Positions 28,171-38,072 of a stretch of 64,000 bases of DNA are shown here, piece after piece. The stretch's first letter is position 1, and each line of letters begins with the position of its first letter. Origin of the DNA: Neobacillus thermocopriae (lineage in GTDB: Bacteria; Bacillota; Bacilli; Bacillales; Cytobacillaceae); the NCBI RefSeq assembly GCF_010975035.1, contig NZ_JAAIUV010000003.1:124001-188000 (forward strand), in the 5' to 3' direction. Both the position numbers and the translations under genes were made by a program. Under the pieces are notes generated by a model. It did not search any database. It saw nothing but the letters and a program-made list of their open reading frames with translations, and was not told the DNA's origin.

Positions 28171-29166
28171 ATGAGTCAAGTTGTCATCCAAACGGAAAAT
28201 GAGGTTACAAAAAAAAATCGTCCATTGAAAAAATTATTAAGCAAATTTGGGCCACTCATTGGTCTAGTCCTTTTATCATCCGTGCTAACTCTTTTATCTG
28301 ATAAATTTCTAACCGTTAATAACATCATGAACATTGCTCGTCAGTCTACCATTAATGCTTTGTTAGCTATAGGAATGCTTCTTCCTATTTTAACAGCAGG
28401 GATTGACTTGTCTGTTGGTTCCGTCCTAGCTATATCTGTTATGTTCATGGGAATTGTATCGGTCAATTTGGGAATGAGTCCTATTGTTGGGATTTTAGTT
28501 TGTCTGTTGATGGGAGCCGGATTTGGATGGTTAAACGGAATTTTATTAACGAAGTTACGTTTACCACATCCGTTCATCTCCACTCTTGGTACGATGAATA
28601 TCGCTCGCGGGATTGCGCTTATTGTTACAGCCGCTGCACCGATTGCCGGATTTCCATATATGATTCAATTTTTGGGACGGGAATTTGTCGGCCCTATTCC
28701 AGTAAGTTTCCTTCTAGTTATCGTGGTGTATGTGATTTTCCATATTTTCTTAACAAGAACACAAACAGGGCGCTATATTTACGCAATCGGGGGAAATCCA
28801 GAAGCAGCGCGCCTCTCTGGTATTAATGTAGACCGAGTATTAATTATTGTTTATACCATCAGCGGTTTAATGGCAGGTCTTGCTGGTCTTGTCATGGTAG
28901 GGCGCGTGAACTCGGCATTCCCACTTGCTGGACTTTCTTATGAGCTTGATGCGATTGCTGCGGTGATCATTGGTGGCGCAAGTTTCCTTGGTGGTGTCGG
29001 TACGGTCTGGGGAACATTAATTGGGGCTTTGATTATCGCTGTTCTTCGAAATGGTTTAAATCTATTAAATGTTTCAGCCGATTTCCAAATGACGGTCATT
29101 GGTGCTGTCATAATCGCAGCTGTCTATGTTGACGTTCTTCGCCAACGCAAAAGTAAAAAATCTTAA
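28171..29166 (+). CDS. Sugar ABC transporter permease, RbsC type
   Basis: Membrane subunit of 331 residues with about nine or ten helices, including the conserved GIDLSVGSVLA and IGGASFLGGVGTVWGTLIGA segments of the BPD_transp_2 family. The start overlaps closely with the ATPase stop (four-base gap). It forms the homodimeric channel with the preceding ATPase. Confidence 0.9.
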   Translation: MSQVVIQTENEVTKKNRPLKKLLSKFGPLIGLVLLSSVLTLLSDKFLTVNNIMNIARQSTINALLAIGMLLPILTAGIDLSVGSVLAISVMFMGIVSVNLGMSPIVGILVCLLMGAGFGWLNGILLTKLRLPHPFISTLGTMNIARGIALIVTAAAPIAGFPYMIQFLGREFVGPIPVSFLLVIVVYVIFHIFLTRTQTGRYIYAIGGNPEAARLSGINVDRVLIIVYTISGLMAGLAGLVMVGRVNSAFPLAGLSYELDAIAAVIIGGASFLGGVGTVWGTLIGALIIAVLRNGLNLLNVSADFQMTVIGAVIIAAVYVDVLRQRKSKKS

Positions 29167-29182
29167 CACTACGTTTATATAG

Positions 29183-29210
29183 CCTTGAGTACCTAAAAAG
29201 GTACTCAGGG
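29183..29210 (+). other. Intercistronic stem-loop between permease and binding-protein genes
   Basis: CCTTGAGTACC pairs with GGTACTCAGGG around a six-base loop of A-rich sequence. There is no T-run after it, so it is not a typical terminator. Position suggests RNA processing or stabilising that raises expression of the binding protein. Confidence 0.6.
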
Positions 29211-29242
29211 TATGAAATATAGGAATTAATGGGGGTAATCAA

Positions 29243-30196
29243 ATGAAAAAGAAGTGGAAAGTATTTAGTGCAGCAGTGGCTGTCTCCTGTATAGCACTCA
29301 TCGCAGGATGTAGCGGTGATAAAGAAGTTTCCGGTGGTGGTGGGAAGGAAAGTGTTTCCGTTGTCTTGAAAACGTTGTCAAGTCCTTATTGGAAGTATGT
29401 TGAAGCAGGGGCAAAAGCAGCTGGGAAAGAACTTGGAGTGGACGTCAATGTCGTGGGGCCCAATGCTGAATCTGAAGTAATGCAACAAATTAATATGATC
29501 GAAGACCAATTAAGCCAATCACCTGGTGCACTAGTTGTATCTCCATCCCAACCGGATACCGTCGTTCCTGCCTTAGAAGCAGCAAATGTTCCCGTTCTTT
29601 TGATTGATACGGATGCAGATGTGAAAAATAAAATAACCTTTATTGGAACGGAAAACTATGAAGCAGGTCAAGAAGGCGGAAAATTACTTGCATCTATGCT
29701 TCAAAAGGGGGATAAGGTTGCGTTGATTTCTGGAGCGCTTGGAAATACAGCAACTGATGAACGAATTAAAGGAGCGAAGGAAGCCCTTAAAGAAGCCGGA
29801 ATGGAAATTGTCGCAGAACAACCTGCTGATAGTGACAAAACAAAAGCGATTTCCGTCATGGAAAACATCCTTCAGAAACATAGTGATATTAAAGGGGTGT
29901 TTTCCGCTAATGATGATATGGCCCTTGGAGTGTTACGGGCGGTGGAAGCTAAAGGTCTTGATGTAAAAGTAATTGGTACAGATGGAACTAAAGAAGCAGT
30001 AGAATCGATTTTGGCTGGGAAACTTGCTGGTACCATTGCTCAAAGTCCTTATGATATGGGATATGAAGGGGTAAAAAATGCGTTGGAGGCTATAAAAGGA
30101 AAGAAAGTTGAAAAACGAATTAACAGCGGTGTTGACATTATTACGAAAGAAAACGCTAAAGAAAAATTAGAGTTTCTGGAAAGTATTTCAAAATAA
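29243..30196 (+). CDS. Sugar/inositol ABC transporter substrate-binding lipoprotein
   Basis: Extracytoplasmic receptor of 317 residues with lipobox IAGC (Cys23) and a Peripla_BP_4 (ribose-binding) fold: LKTLSSPYWKYVEAGAKAAG, VVSPSQPDTVVPALEAA, IDTDADVKNKITFIGTEN and ANDDMALGVLRAVEAKG. The AIGT-type ligand residues fit a pyranose or cyclitol binder. Ribosome binding site GGGGGT. Ends the ABC operon; a LacI regulator gene starts 76 bases further on. Confidence 0.9.
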   Translation: MKKKWKVFSAAVAVSCIALIAGCSGDKEVSGGGGKESVSVVLKTLSSPYWKYVEAGAKAAGKELGVDVNVVGPNAESEVMQQINMIEDQLSQSPGALVVSPSQPDTVVPALEAANVPVLLIDTDADVKNKITFIGTENYEAGQEGGKLLASMLQKGDKVALISGALGNTATDERIKGAKEALKEAGMEIVAEQPADSDKTKAISVMENILQKHSDIKGVFSANDDMALGVLRAVEAKGLDVKVIGTDGTKEAVESILAGKLAGTIAQSPYDMGYEGVKNALEAIKGKKVEKRINSGVDIITKENAKEKLEFLESISK

Positions 30197-30272
30197 TGAA
30201 TCAATCCATTCATCCCGCTGATTTCCTTCATGATAAAATAGGAGGAAACGACCTATTGAGGAGTTAGAGCAC

Positions 30273-31277
30273 ATGAAACCTACTATTTATGATGTTGCCG
30301 AAAAGGCGGGCGTCTCCATCGCTACTGTGTCCAAAGTAGTGAATAATACAGGTCACATTAGTGAAAAAACAAGAAAAAAAGTAATGAAAATAATGGAGGA
30401 GCTGGAATACCAGCCTAGTAGCCTAGCTGCTGCTTTAACCGGCAAGAAAACCTATACGATTGGGGTGCTTGTGCCTGATATCGCCAACCCGTTTTTTGCC
30501 GAAGTGGCTCGGGCGTTAGAAAATAATGCAAGGGAAACAGGCTATTCCATTATTTTGTGCAGTACAGATTATCAATTGGAAAGGGAGCAGGAGTACCTTG
30601 AGCTTCTTTTAAAAAAACAGGTGGACGGGATTATTATCGCAACGGAACTCAAAGAATTGAAAGCCCTTCAAAAACTCCGCTCGAGAAATATTCCGTTTAT
30701 CCTGTTTTCCATTGACCATCTTTCTTTATCCGCGCACGTTGTGACGACGGACGATTTAAGGGGTGGATATCTTGCTGGTTGTTACTTGTTAGAAAAAGGA
30801 CACCGCAAATTGGCGATGATAACTGAAATGGAAAGACCAAGTGGCCGTCTTCGGCTGGAGGGCTTTAAACAAGCACTTGCTGATCAAAAAATTGAACTAG
30901 ATAGCAATGCGATCATTAATGCCAAATCTAAGATAGAAGACGCGAAATTGGCCGCACAAAAAATTTTGCAAATGAAAGAAAGGCCCACTGCTGTCTTTGC
31001 ATCTACTGATTTGATCGCAGCCGTTTTTATCAATGAAGCGCGGAAGGCGAAGGTATTGGTCCCGAAACATATATCTGTGATTGGTTTTGACAATACGATC
31101 TATGCTGAACTTTCCGACCCAGGCTTAACGACGATTGCACAGCCGATTTCAGATTTGGCCCGCTATGCGATTCAGCAACTACTGGAGGCGATTGAGGAAC
31201 CAAGCATGCCAGGCCGCCGGATCATGCTTACGCCAACACTGGTAGAACGGGAATCTGTAAAAGATTTAACAAGGTAA
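30273..31277 (+). CDS. LacI family transcriptional regulator, probable inositol-island repressor
   Basis: 334-residue DNA-binding protein with the N-terminal LacI helix-turn-helix (TIYDVAEKAGVSIATVSKVV), hinge (SSLAAALTGKKTYTIGV) and a periplasmic-binding-protein-like effector domain. It lies in the middle of the inositol island, behind the ABC transporter genes and in front of iolG, and the palindromic GCGC-centred operators of the island have the form expected for LacI members. It is therefore the best candidate repressor, with inositol or an intermediate as inducer. No DeoR-type IolR is seen here. Ribosome binding site GAGGAG at nine bases. Confidence 0.88.
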   Translation: MKPTIYDVAEKAGVSIATVSKVVNNTGHISEKTRKKVMKIMEELEYQPSSLAAALTGKKTYTIGVLVPDIANPFFAEVARALENNARETGYSIILCSTDYQLEREQEYLELLLKKQVDGIIIATELKELKALQKLRSRNIPFILFSIDHLSLSAHVVTTDDLRGGYLAGCYLLEKGHRKLAMITEMERPSGRLRLEGFKQALADQKIELDSNAIINAKSKIEDAKLAAQKILQMKERPTAVFASTDLIAAVFINEARKAKVLVPKHISVIGFDNTIYAELSDPGLTTIAQPISDLARYAIQQLLEAIEEPSMPGRRIMLTPTLVERESVKDLTR

Positions 31278-31330
31278 TTCAACAATAAAGCTGCCTGAAT
31301 CAATAGGGCGGCTTCCTATTTAAACATTAA

Positions 31331-31344
31331 GTTAAGCGCTTACC
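31331..31344. promoter_or_regulatory. Auxiliary LacI-type operator copy upstream of iolG
   Basis: GTTAAGCGCTTACC is the reverse complement of the main operator core GGAAAGCGCTTAAC except for one base. It lies about 102 bases before the iolG operator, close to a whole number of helical turns. Confidence 0.55.
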
Positions 31345-31395
31345 GAACGGTGTGATTTAGAGAAGTAAGCATATTTATAAAAATTCAAAATTAAC

Positions 31396-31450
31396 TTGAA
31401 AATAAATAAATATTGGCTATAATTAACAGTAAGGAAAGCGCTTAACTTAT
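31396..31450 (+). promoter_or_regulatory. Promoter and operator of iolGCADEJB
   Basis: TTGAAA (31396-31401), 16-base spacer, TATAAT (31418-31423), then GGAAAGCGCTTAAC at 31433-31446. As at 24167 the operator starts nine bases past the -10 element. Confidence 0.75.
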
Positions 31451-31482
31451 TAACTGCGATTTTGATAGGGAGGATTTAGTCG

Positions 31483-32505
31483 ATGACATTGACTGTTGGA
31501 ATCATCGGAGCAGGAAGAATTGGCAAATTACATGTCGATCATTTAAGAGTCATTCCGCAAATCCGAGTAAAAAGTGTATCGGATGTGGAAATTAGACACT
31601 TGAAAGAGTGGGCAAAGGAGAAACAAATTGAAGTATTGACCAATGATTACCATGATTTATTAAAGGATCCAGAAATTAAAGCAGTATTTATTTGTTCCCC
31701 AACCAATACACACGCAACGATCATAAAAGAAGCCGCTTTAGCAGGAAAACATATCTTTTGCGAAAAGCCGGTTAGTTTCTCAGTAGAAGAGACAGAAGAA
31801 GCAATCAAGGTGGTGGAAAAAGCCGGTGTGAAGCTACAAGTAGGATTTAATCGCCGCTTTGATCCAAACTTTCGAAAAATACGAGAACTTGTCCAAGATG
31901 GAACGATTGGAAAGCCTCATATTTTACGTATCACCTCTCGTGATCCAGAACCGCCAAGTATTGAATATGTTCAATCATCCGGCGGGTTGTTCATGGATAT
32001 GACTATTCACGACTTTGACATGGCTCGTTACATAATGGATAGCGAAGTAGTAGAAGTGTTTGCAAATGGCGCTGTACTCGTTGACCAAGCGATAGGCGAA
32101 GCAGGTGATATAGATACTGCCATCGTTACTTTGAAGTTTGCTAACGGAGCCCTTGGTGTCATCGATAATAGTCGCCAAGCTGTATACGGATACGACCAAC
32201 GACTTGAAATATTTGGCGACAAAGGTGCTGCTCAAGCAGATAATAAACGGGCGAATCAAGTGGAAGTTTCCACAGCCGAACATGTTTCAAAAGAGAAACC
32301 ATTGTATTTCTTCCTTGAACGATATACACAAGCTTATATAGATGAGGTAAAAGAATTTGTCGCTGCCATCCTTGAAAATAAGCCAATCGTTTGCAGTGGA
32401 TTTGATGGACTACAGGCGGAACGGATTGCAAGAGCAGCAAAAAAATCACTGGAAACAGGCGTTCCTGTTAAGTTGGAGCAAGTGGGCGAAACCGCCATTG
32501 TGTAA
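31483..32505 (+). CDS. iolG: Myo-inositol 2-dehydrogenase
   Basis: Oxidises myo-inositol to 2-keto-myo-inositol with NAD+, first step of inositol breakdown. The 340-residue protein has GAGRIGKLHVDHL, CSPTNTHA, CEKPVSFSVEE with the catalytic lysine near residue 97, NRRFDPNF and GGLFMDMTIHDFDMARY with the catalytic Asp/His pair. It heads the main iol operon, 33 bases before iolC. Ribosome binding site AGGGAGGA. Confidence 0.92.
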   Translation: MTLTVGIIGAGRIGKLHVDHLRVIPQIRVKSVSDVEIRHLKEWAKEKQIEVLTNDYHDLLKDPEIKAVFICSPTNTHATIIKEAALAGKHIFCEKPVSFSVEETEEAIKVVEKAGVKLQVGFNRRFDPNFRKIRELVQDGTIGKPHILRITSRDPEPPSIEYVQSSGGLFMDMTIHDFDMARYIMDSEVVEVFANGAVLVDQAIGEAGDIDTAIVTLKFANGALGVIDNSRQAVYGYDQRLEIFGDKGAAQADNKRANQVEVSTAEHVSKEKPLYFFLERYTQAYIDEVKEFVAAILENKPIVCSGFDGLQAERIARAAKKSLETGVPVKLEQVGETAIV

Positions 32506-32538
32506 AGGATTTTAATAGGTACGGAAGGAGGAAAGTAG

Positions 32539-33540
32539 ATGAACCCACTACAATTTCATCCAAATCGCCCCTTTGATCTGATTGCTATCGGCCGACTGTG
32601 TATTGACTTAAATGCCAATGAAATTAATCGCCCCATGGAGGAAACACGAACTTTTACCAAATATGTCGGCGGTTCACCTGCTAATATCGCTATTGGCTCT
32701 GCTAGGCTCGGTCAAAAAACAGGATTTATTGGGAAGGTTGCCAATGATCAAATGGGACGTTTTATTACGGACTACTTGGAGAAAAACGGAATTGATACAA
32801 CCGGTGTAAAGATCGATCATACTGGAGCGGTTACCGGTCTTGCTTTTACAGAAATCAAAAGCCCAGAGGATTGCAGCATTTTAATGTATCGCGATAATGT
32901 GGCGGATTTAAAACTCCATCCATCTGATGTGGATGAACAGTATATAAAACAATCCAAAGCCTTGTTAGTTTCTGGAACGGCACTTGCGAAAAGCCCATCG
33001 CGTGAAGCGGTCTTTTTGGCCTTGGAATATGCAGTAAAACATGATGTTACCGTATTTTTCGATTTGGATTACCGGCCATATACATGGACAGATGAAGCAG
33101 AAACAGCTGTTTATTATAATTTGGCTGCTGAAAAATGTGATGTGATTATTGGTACGCGTGAAGAATTTGATATGATGGAGAAATTATTACATGTTAAAGA
33201 GTCCGATGATCATTATACCGCATCCCGCTGGTTTTCTTATCGTGCCAAACTAGTGGTAATTAAACATGGTGGCTCTGGTTCGATCGCTTATACAAAAGAT
33301 GGAGCGGTCCATCGAAGCGGAATCTTCCGGACCCAAGTGTTGAAGACGTTTGGTGCAGGTGATTCTTATGCTTCTGCCTTTATATACGGATTAATGAAAG
33401 GAAAAGAAGTGTCAGAAGCAATGAAATGGGGGAGTGCTTCTGCATCCATTGTCATTTCCCGCCATAGTTGCTCTGACGCGATGCCGACATGGGAAGAACT
33501 AGAGCAATACATGGAAACCGCTGTATATGAACCAGTTTAA
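32539..33540 (+). CDS. iolC: 5-dehydro-2-deoxygluconokinase
   Basis: PfkB-family sugar kinase of 333 residues that phosphorylates 2-deoxy-5-keto-D-gluconate. N-terminal IGRLCIDLN, the PfkB signature GGSPANIAIGSARLG and the catalytic FGAGDSYASAF with the base Asp near residue 280 are clear. Ribosome binding site GGAAGGAGG. Its position between iolG and iolA and the IolC-type KHGGSGSIAY segment support the call over generic ribokinase. Confidence 0.93.
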   Translation: MNPLQFHPNRPFDLIAIGRLCIDLNANEINRPMEETRTFTKYVGGSPANIAIGSARLGQKTGFIGKVANDQMGRFITDYLEKNGIDTTGVKIDHTGAVTGLAFTEIKSPEDCSILMYRDNVADLKLHPSDVDEQYIKQSKALLVSGTALAKSPSREAVFLALEYAVKHDVTVFFDLDYRPYTWTDEAETAVYYNLAAEKCDVIIGTREEFDMMEKLLHVKESDDHYTASRWFSYRAKLVVIKHGGSGSIAYTKDGAVHRSGIFRTQVLKTFGAGDSYASAFIYGLMKGKEVSEAMKWGSASASIVISRHSCSDAMPTWEELEQYMETAVYEPV

Positions 33541-33599
33541 CTAATCATTAATAGATTGAAAGTTTCCTATATAAATTTGATAGAAAGGAAGAATTCTCA

Positions 33600-35063
33600 A
33601 TGACTGTAACTACTGTGAAAAAGTTAAAGAACTATATTGGCGGAGAATGGGTTGAGTCCGTTTCTAAAAAAACAGAAGTAGTTTATAACCCTGCAACAGG
33701 TGAAGAACTTGCGATTGTTCCGCTTTCTACAAAAGAAGAATTGAATCGTGCTGTTCAAGCAGCGAATGAAGCCTTCCAAACATGGTCTCAAGTGCCGGTC
33801 CCAAAACGTGCTCGGATCCTTTTTAAATACCAGCAGCTTCTTGTGGATCATTGGGATGAACTAGCCAAACTCATTACGATCGAAAATGGAAAGAGTTTGT
33901 CCGAAGCCCATGGTGAAGTGCTTCGTGGGATTGAGTGTGTAGAATTTGCTGCGGGAGCACCAACTCTCTTAATGGGGAAACAGCTTCCTGATATTGCTTC
34001 AGGTCTTGAATCTGGGATGTACCGTTATCCTCTTGGAGTAGTGGGGGGCATTTCTCCATTTAACTTCCCGATGATGGTTCCATGCTGGATGTTCCCGCTT
34101 GCGATTGTTTGCGGAAATACTTTCGTGTTAAAGCCATCGGAGCGTACGCCTCTTCTTGCTGCGAAACTCGCTGAGTTATTTGAAGAAGCAGGTCTTCCAA
34201 AAGGAGTATTAAACATTGTTAATGGAGCTCACGACGTTGTAAACGGACTTTTGGAGCACAAACTTGTAAAAGCGATTTCATTCGTTGGATCTCAGCCTGT
34301 GGCTGAATACGTGTATAAAACGGCTTCTGCCAACTTAAAACGGGTTCAAGCTCTTTCTGGGGCTAAAAATCACTCTATCGTATTGGCGGATGCAAATCTA
34401 GAAAATGCAGTCAAGCAAATTACCAGTGCAGCATTTGGTTCCGCGGGAGAACGCTGTATGGCAGCATCCGTGGTCTTAGTAGAAGAGTCGATTGCCGATC
34501 AATTTGTATCTATGCTTAAGCAAGAGGCAGACGCGATCAAAATCGGAAATGGGTTGGATGAAGATGTCTTCTTGGGACCAGTGATTCGTCAAAATCATAA
34601 GGAGCGTACCATTGGCTATATTGAAAAAGGATTAGAAGAAGGGGCGGCACTTGTTCGTGATGGACGCAATGACAAAGCAGTAAACAGCGATGGTTACTTT
34701 GTCGGACCAACCATTTTTGAAAATGTTACGCAAGATATGAAAATTTGGCAAGATGAAATCTTTGCACCGGTATTATCAGTGGTACGTGTGAAAGATTTAA
34801 CTGAGGCGATTGAATTTGCTAATGCATCACGATTTGCTAATGGAGCCTGCATTTATACCGATAGTGCAGCGGCCGTTCGCCAGTTCCGTGAAACCATTGA
34901 TGCCGGTATGCTTGGAGTCAATATTGGCGTTCCAGCTCCAATGGCTTTCTTCCCATTCTCTGGTTATAAAGATTCCTTCTACGGTGATCTTCATGCCAAT
35001 GGGCCAGATGGTGTGGAATTTTATACAAGAAAGAAAATGTTAACGGCACGTTATATGAAGTAG
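33600..35063 (+). CDS. iolA: Methylmalonate-semialdehyde dehydrogenase
   Basis: CoA-acylating aldehyde dehydrogenase of 487 residues; in inositol breakdown it turns malonate semialdehyde into acetyl-CoA. The catalytic cysteine is in [11 protein letters not shown] (about residue 285), with the LKPSERTPL cofactor region and the NFPMMVP motif typical of MMSDH. Followed by a strong stem-loop at 35079-35120 before iolD, so downstream genes may be made at a lower level. Confidence 0.93.
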   Translation: MTVTTVKKLKNYIGGEWVESVSKKTEVVYNPATGEELAIVPLSTKEELNRAVQAANEAFQTWSQVPVPKRARILFKYQQLLVDHWDELAKLITIENGKSLSEAHGEVLRGIECVEFAAGAPTLLMGKQLPDIASGLESGMYRYPLGVVGGISPFNFPMMVPCWMFPLAIVCGNTFVLKPSERTPLLAAKLAELFEEAGLPKGVLNIVNGAHDVVNGLLEHKLVKAISFVGSQPVAEYVYKTASANLKRVQALSGAKNHSIVLADANLENAVKQITSAAFGSAGERCMAASVVLVEESIADQFVSMLKQEADAIKIGNGLDEDVFLGPVIRQNHKERTIGYIEKGLEEGAALVRDGRNDKAVNSDGYFVGPTIFENVTQDMKIWQDEIFAPVLSVVRVKDLTEAIEFANASRFANGACIYTDSAAAVRQFRETIDAGMLGVNIGVPAPMAFFPFSGYKDSFYGDLHANGPDGVEFYTRKKMLTARYMK

Positions 35064-35078
35064 TTGAAATGAGAGAGG

Positions 35079-35120
35079 AAGTGGTGGGACGGAGGTCGGT
35101 CCGTGCCGCTTCCTTTTTTC
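35079..35120 (+). terminator. Intrinsic terminator inside the iol operon (iolA-iolD)
   Basis: GGAAGTGG and GGACGGA pair with TCCGT and CGCTTCC around a short loop, followed by TTTTTT. It sits between iolA and iolD; unless a promoter lies in the 60 bases before iolD, transcription of iolDEJB depends on read-through. Confidence 0.7.
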
Positions 35121-35181
35121 ATTGTTGGCTATGGTTTGATTTTAGAAAAAAGATTCATTGAACGGAAAGGGGATTGTCAGA

Positions 35182-37101
35182 ATGGGTACGATTCGATTAA
35201 CCACTGCACAGGCGGTAGTAAAATTTTTAAATGCTCAATTTGTAGAATTTGATGGGAAACAAGAGCGATTTGTAAAAGGGATTTTTACAATATTTGGCCA
35301 TGGAAACGTGTTGGGCCTTGGTCAGGCATTAGAAGAAGATCCTGGAGAATTAGAAGTGTATCAAGGACGGAATGAACAGGGGATGGCTAATGCCGCGATG
35401 GCGTTTGCTAAGCAAAAGCATCGTAAACAAATTATGGCGGCCACATCATCGGTTGGACCGGGAGCAGCCAATATGGTGACATCTGCGGCCACAGCGACAG
35501 CAAACAATATTCCGATTCTATTACTACCGGGGGATGTGTTTGCTACAAGACAGCCTGATCCAGTTCTTCAACAAATTGAACAAACACATGATTTATCGAT
35601 TTCCACGAACGATGCTTTTCGAGCTGTAAGCAAATATTGGGATCGTGTGAGCCGTCCGGAGCAACTCATGTCGGCTATGTTGAATGCGATGAGAGTGTTA
35701 ACAAATCCTGCTGATACGGGTGCCGTTACCATTGCTTTACCGCAGGATGTCCAAGGAGAGGCATGGGACTTTCCGGAAAGCTTTTTCGCTAGACGAGTCC
35801 ATCGCATTGAGCGTCGTCAGCCATCGGCTGAAAGTGTTAAGGATGCAGTGAAACTGATTCGGTCCAAGAAAAAGCCATTGCTCATATTGGGTGGTGGAGT
35901 CCGTTATTCGGAGGCGGCTGATACCTTTTTACAATTTGCTGAAAAATTTAATATTCCATTTGGTGAAACCCAGGCAGGAAAAAGTGCTGTAGAAAGCCAT
36001 CATCCACTAAACCTTGGCGGAATTGGAGTAACGGGTAACTCGGCTGCCAATTCGATTGCCAAACAAGCGGATTTAATTATTGGTGTAGGAACCCGCTTTA
36101 CGGATTTTACGACAGCCTCCAAACAATTATTTGGAGAAGCAGAAGTATTGACGATTAACATTTCCGAATTTCATGCTTCCAAACTTGATGCCGTAAAGGT
36201 CGTGGCGGATGCGAAGGCTGGCCTTGAAGCTATTCAAGAGGCGCTTGGGGATTATGTTTCAACTTATACGAATGAAATTGCTGTAGCCAAGCAAGAGTGG
36301 GAGAAAGAATTGAATCGACTCTATCACATTCGCTATGGAGATTCTTTTACACCAGAAATTGCCGGACATTTAGATGAAATCCTACCTGAATATAAAGAGG
36401 TATTTGGTTCTGAACTTACTCAAACTAGTGTGATTGGCAAAGTGAATGAACTCATCGATGATCAAGCGATCGTCGTTGGGGCAGCGGGAAGTTTGCCAGG
36501 CGACCTGCAGCGTATGTGGGTATCAAAAAATCGCAACACCTATCATATGGAATACGGTTATTCCTGTATGGGTTATGAGATTGCCGGTGCATTTGGAGCG
36601 AAGCTGGCAGAGCCCGATAAGGAAGTGTATGCAATGGTAGGTGATGGTAGCTTTTTGATGCTTCATTCCGAACTTGTGACAAGTCTACAGGAAGGCCAAA
36701 AAATCAATGTCATTTTGTTTGATAATTCCGGTTTTGGCTGTATCAATAATCTGCAAATGGAAAATGGCATGGGTAGCTTTGGTACGGAATTTCGAAAGCG
36801 TAATCCTGAAACAGGAAAATTGGATGGTTCAGTAATGTCGATTGATTTTGCCAAAGTAGCAGAAGGATATGGTGTGAAAACTTATTCGGTTCGAACAATG
36901 GAAGAGCTGGAAGCGGCAATATTAGATGCGAAAAAACAAACCGTCAGCACTTTAATTGATATTAAAGTCCTTCCAAAAACAATGACCCATGGCTATGATT
37001 CCTGGTGGCATGTGGGTATTGCAGAAGTTTCAAAAAAAGAAAGTATCCAGGCTTCCTATCAACACAAAGAAGCAAATCTTCAAAAAGCTCGTGCCTATTA
37101 G
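35182..37101 (+). CDS. iolD: 3D-(3,5/4)-trihydroxycyclohexane-1,2-dione hydrolase
   Basis: Thiamine-diphosphate enzyme that opens the ring of the diketone intermediate. The 639-residue protein has the ThDP-fold layout: N-terminal domain with the Glu in [14 protein letters not shown], a middle domain with [13 protein letters not shown], and the C-terminal cofactor site [11 protein letters not shown] followed by [10 protein letters not shown]. Start ATG 35182 lies behind GGAAAGGGG; a TTG at 35158 is unlikely. Confidence 0.93.
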   Translation: MGTIRLTTAQAVVKFLNAQFVEFDGKQERFVKGIFTIFGHGNVLGLGQALEEDPGELEVYQGRNEQGMANAAMAFAKQKHRKQIMAATSSVGPGAANMVTSAATATANNIPILLLPGDVFATRQPDPVLQQIEQTHDLSISTNDAFRAVSKYWDRVSRPEQLMSAMLNAMRVLTNPADTGAVTIALPQDVQGEAWDFPESFFARRVHRIERRQPSAESVKDAVKLIRSKKKPLLILGGGVRYSEAADTFLQFAEKFNIPFGETQAGKSAVESHHPLNLGGIGVTGNSAANSIAKQADLIIGVGTRFTDFTTASKQLFGEAEVLTINISEFHASKLDAVKVVADAKAGLEAIQEALGDYVSTYTNEIAVAKQEWEKELNRLYHIRYGDSFTPEIAGHLDEILPEYKEVFGSELTQTSVIGKVNELIDDQAIVVGAAGSLPGDLQRMWVSKNRNTYHMEYGYSCMGYEIAGAFGAKLAEPDKEVYAMVGDGSFLMLHSELVTSLQEGQKINVILFDNSGFGCINNLQMENGMGSFGTEFRKRNPETGKLDGSVMSIDFAKVAEGYGVKTYSVRTMEELEAAILDAKKQTVSTLIDIKVLPKTMTHGYDSWWHVGIAEVSKKESIQASYQHKEANLQKARAY

Positions 37102-37163
37102 TAGAGTTGTAGAACAGGTCGGATGGAAAAACAACATAGTCATTTTTGAGGAGGCTGTGGAAC

Positions 37164-38060
37164 ATGTTTGAGGGAAAGAACGTAAAGTTGGGCATTGCAC
37201 CCATCGGTTGGACGAATGATGATATGCCAGAGCTTGGCGGTGAAGTGACATTTGAGCAATGTATTAGTGAAATGGCATTAGCTGGATTTACCGGAAGTGA
37301 AGTGGGAAATAAATATCCGCGTAATACCGAAGTTTTAAAAAAAGCGCTGTCATTACGAGGATTGGAGATTGCTAGTGCTTGGTTTAGTGCTTTTTTAACC
37401 TCCAGGCCATTAGAGGAAAACGTCGAGGCATTTAAGGAGCATCGTGACTTTTTACACGAGATGGGGGCCAAAGTCATTGTTGTGTCTGAGCAAGGAAACA
37501 GTATACAAGGAAAAATGGAGATTCCGTTATTTGAGAAAAAGCCTGTGTTTACAGAGGAAGAATGGCGGCTTTTAGTCGACGGCCTGCATGTGTTGGGAGA
37601 ACTGGCTTCAGAAAAAGGAATGAAGATTGTTTATCACCACCATATGGGTACCGGTGTTCAAACGACGGCAGAAATTGACCGGTTAATGGAGGAAACAGAT
37701 CCAGAAAAAGTATCGCTTCTTTATGATACGGGTCACCTTGTTTTTTCCGGAGAAGATCATTTACATGTGCTAAACAAACATATGGGGCGTATCCATCATG
37801 TTCATTTGAAGGATGTACGAATGGAGGTTGCCCATAAGGTACGTGAAGAAAGTATGAGTTTCCTTCAGGCAGTGAAAAGTGGCGTCTTTACCACGCCTGG
37901 AGACGGCTGCATTGACTTTAAGCCGGTGTTTGAAGCTTTAGATGCGGCTGGTTACGAAGGTTGGTTTGTGGTGGAGGCCGAGCAGGATCCAGCCATTGCC
38001 AACCCATTGGAGTATGCATTTAAAGCTCGTCAATATATTCGTGAAATCAGTGGATTATAA
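37164..38060 (+). CDS. iolE: Inosose dehydratase
   Basis: Metal-dependent TIM-barrel enzyme of 298 residues (xylose isomerase-like/AP endonuclease 2 fold) that removes water from 2-keto-myo-inositol. Motifs [46 protein letters not shown] and VVEAEQDPA hold the metal-binding acidic and histidine residues. ATG 37164 has GAGGAGG nine bases upstream. Follows iolD by 62 bases. Confidence 0.93.
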   Translation: MFEGKNVKLGIAPIGWTNDDMPELGGEVTFEQCISEMALAGFTGSEVGNKYPRNTEVLKKALSLRGLEIASAWFSAFLTSRPLEENVEAFKEHRDFLHEMGAKVIVVSEQGNSIQGKMEIPLFEKKPVFTEEEWRLLVDGLHVLGELASEKGMKIVYHHHMGTGVQTTAEIDRLMEETDPEKVSLLYDTGHLVFSGEDHLHVLNKHMGRIHHVHLKDVRMEVAHKVREESMSFLQAVKSGVFTTPGDGCIDFKPVFEALDAAGYEGWFVVEAEQDPAIANPLEYAFKARQYIREISGL

Positions 38061-38072
38061 AGGAGCGATACG

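Noticed and set aside
36962-37477. 171-residue minus-strand frame over iolD end and iolE start
   Set aside because: Crosses two conserved genes on the other strand; no family features.
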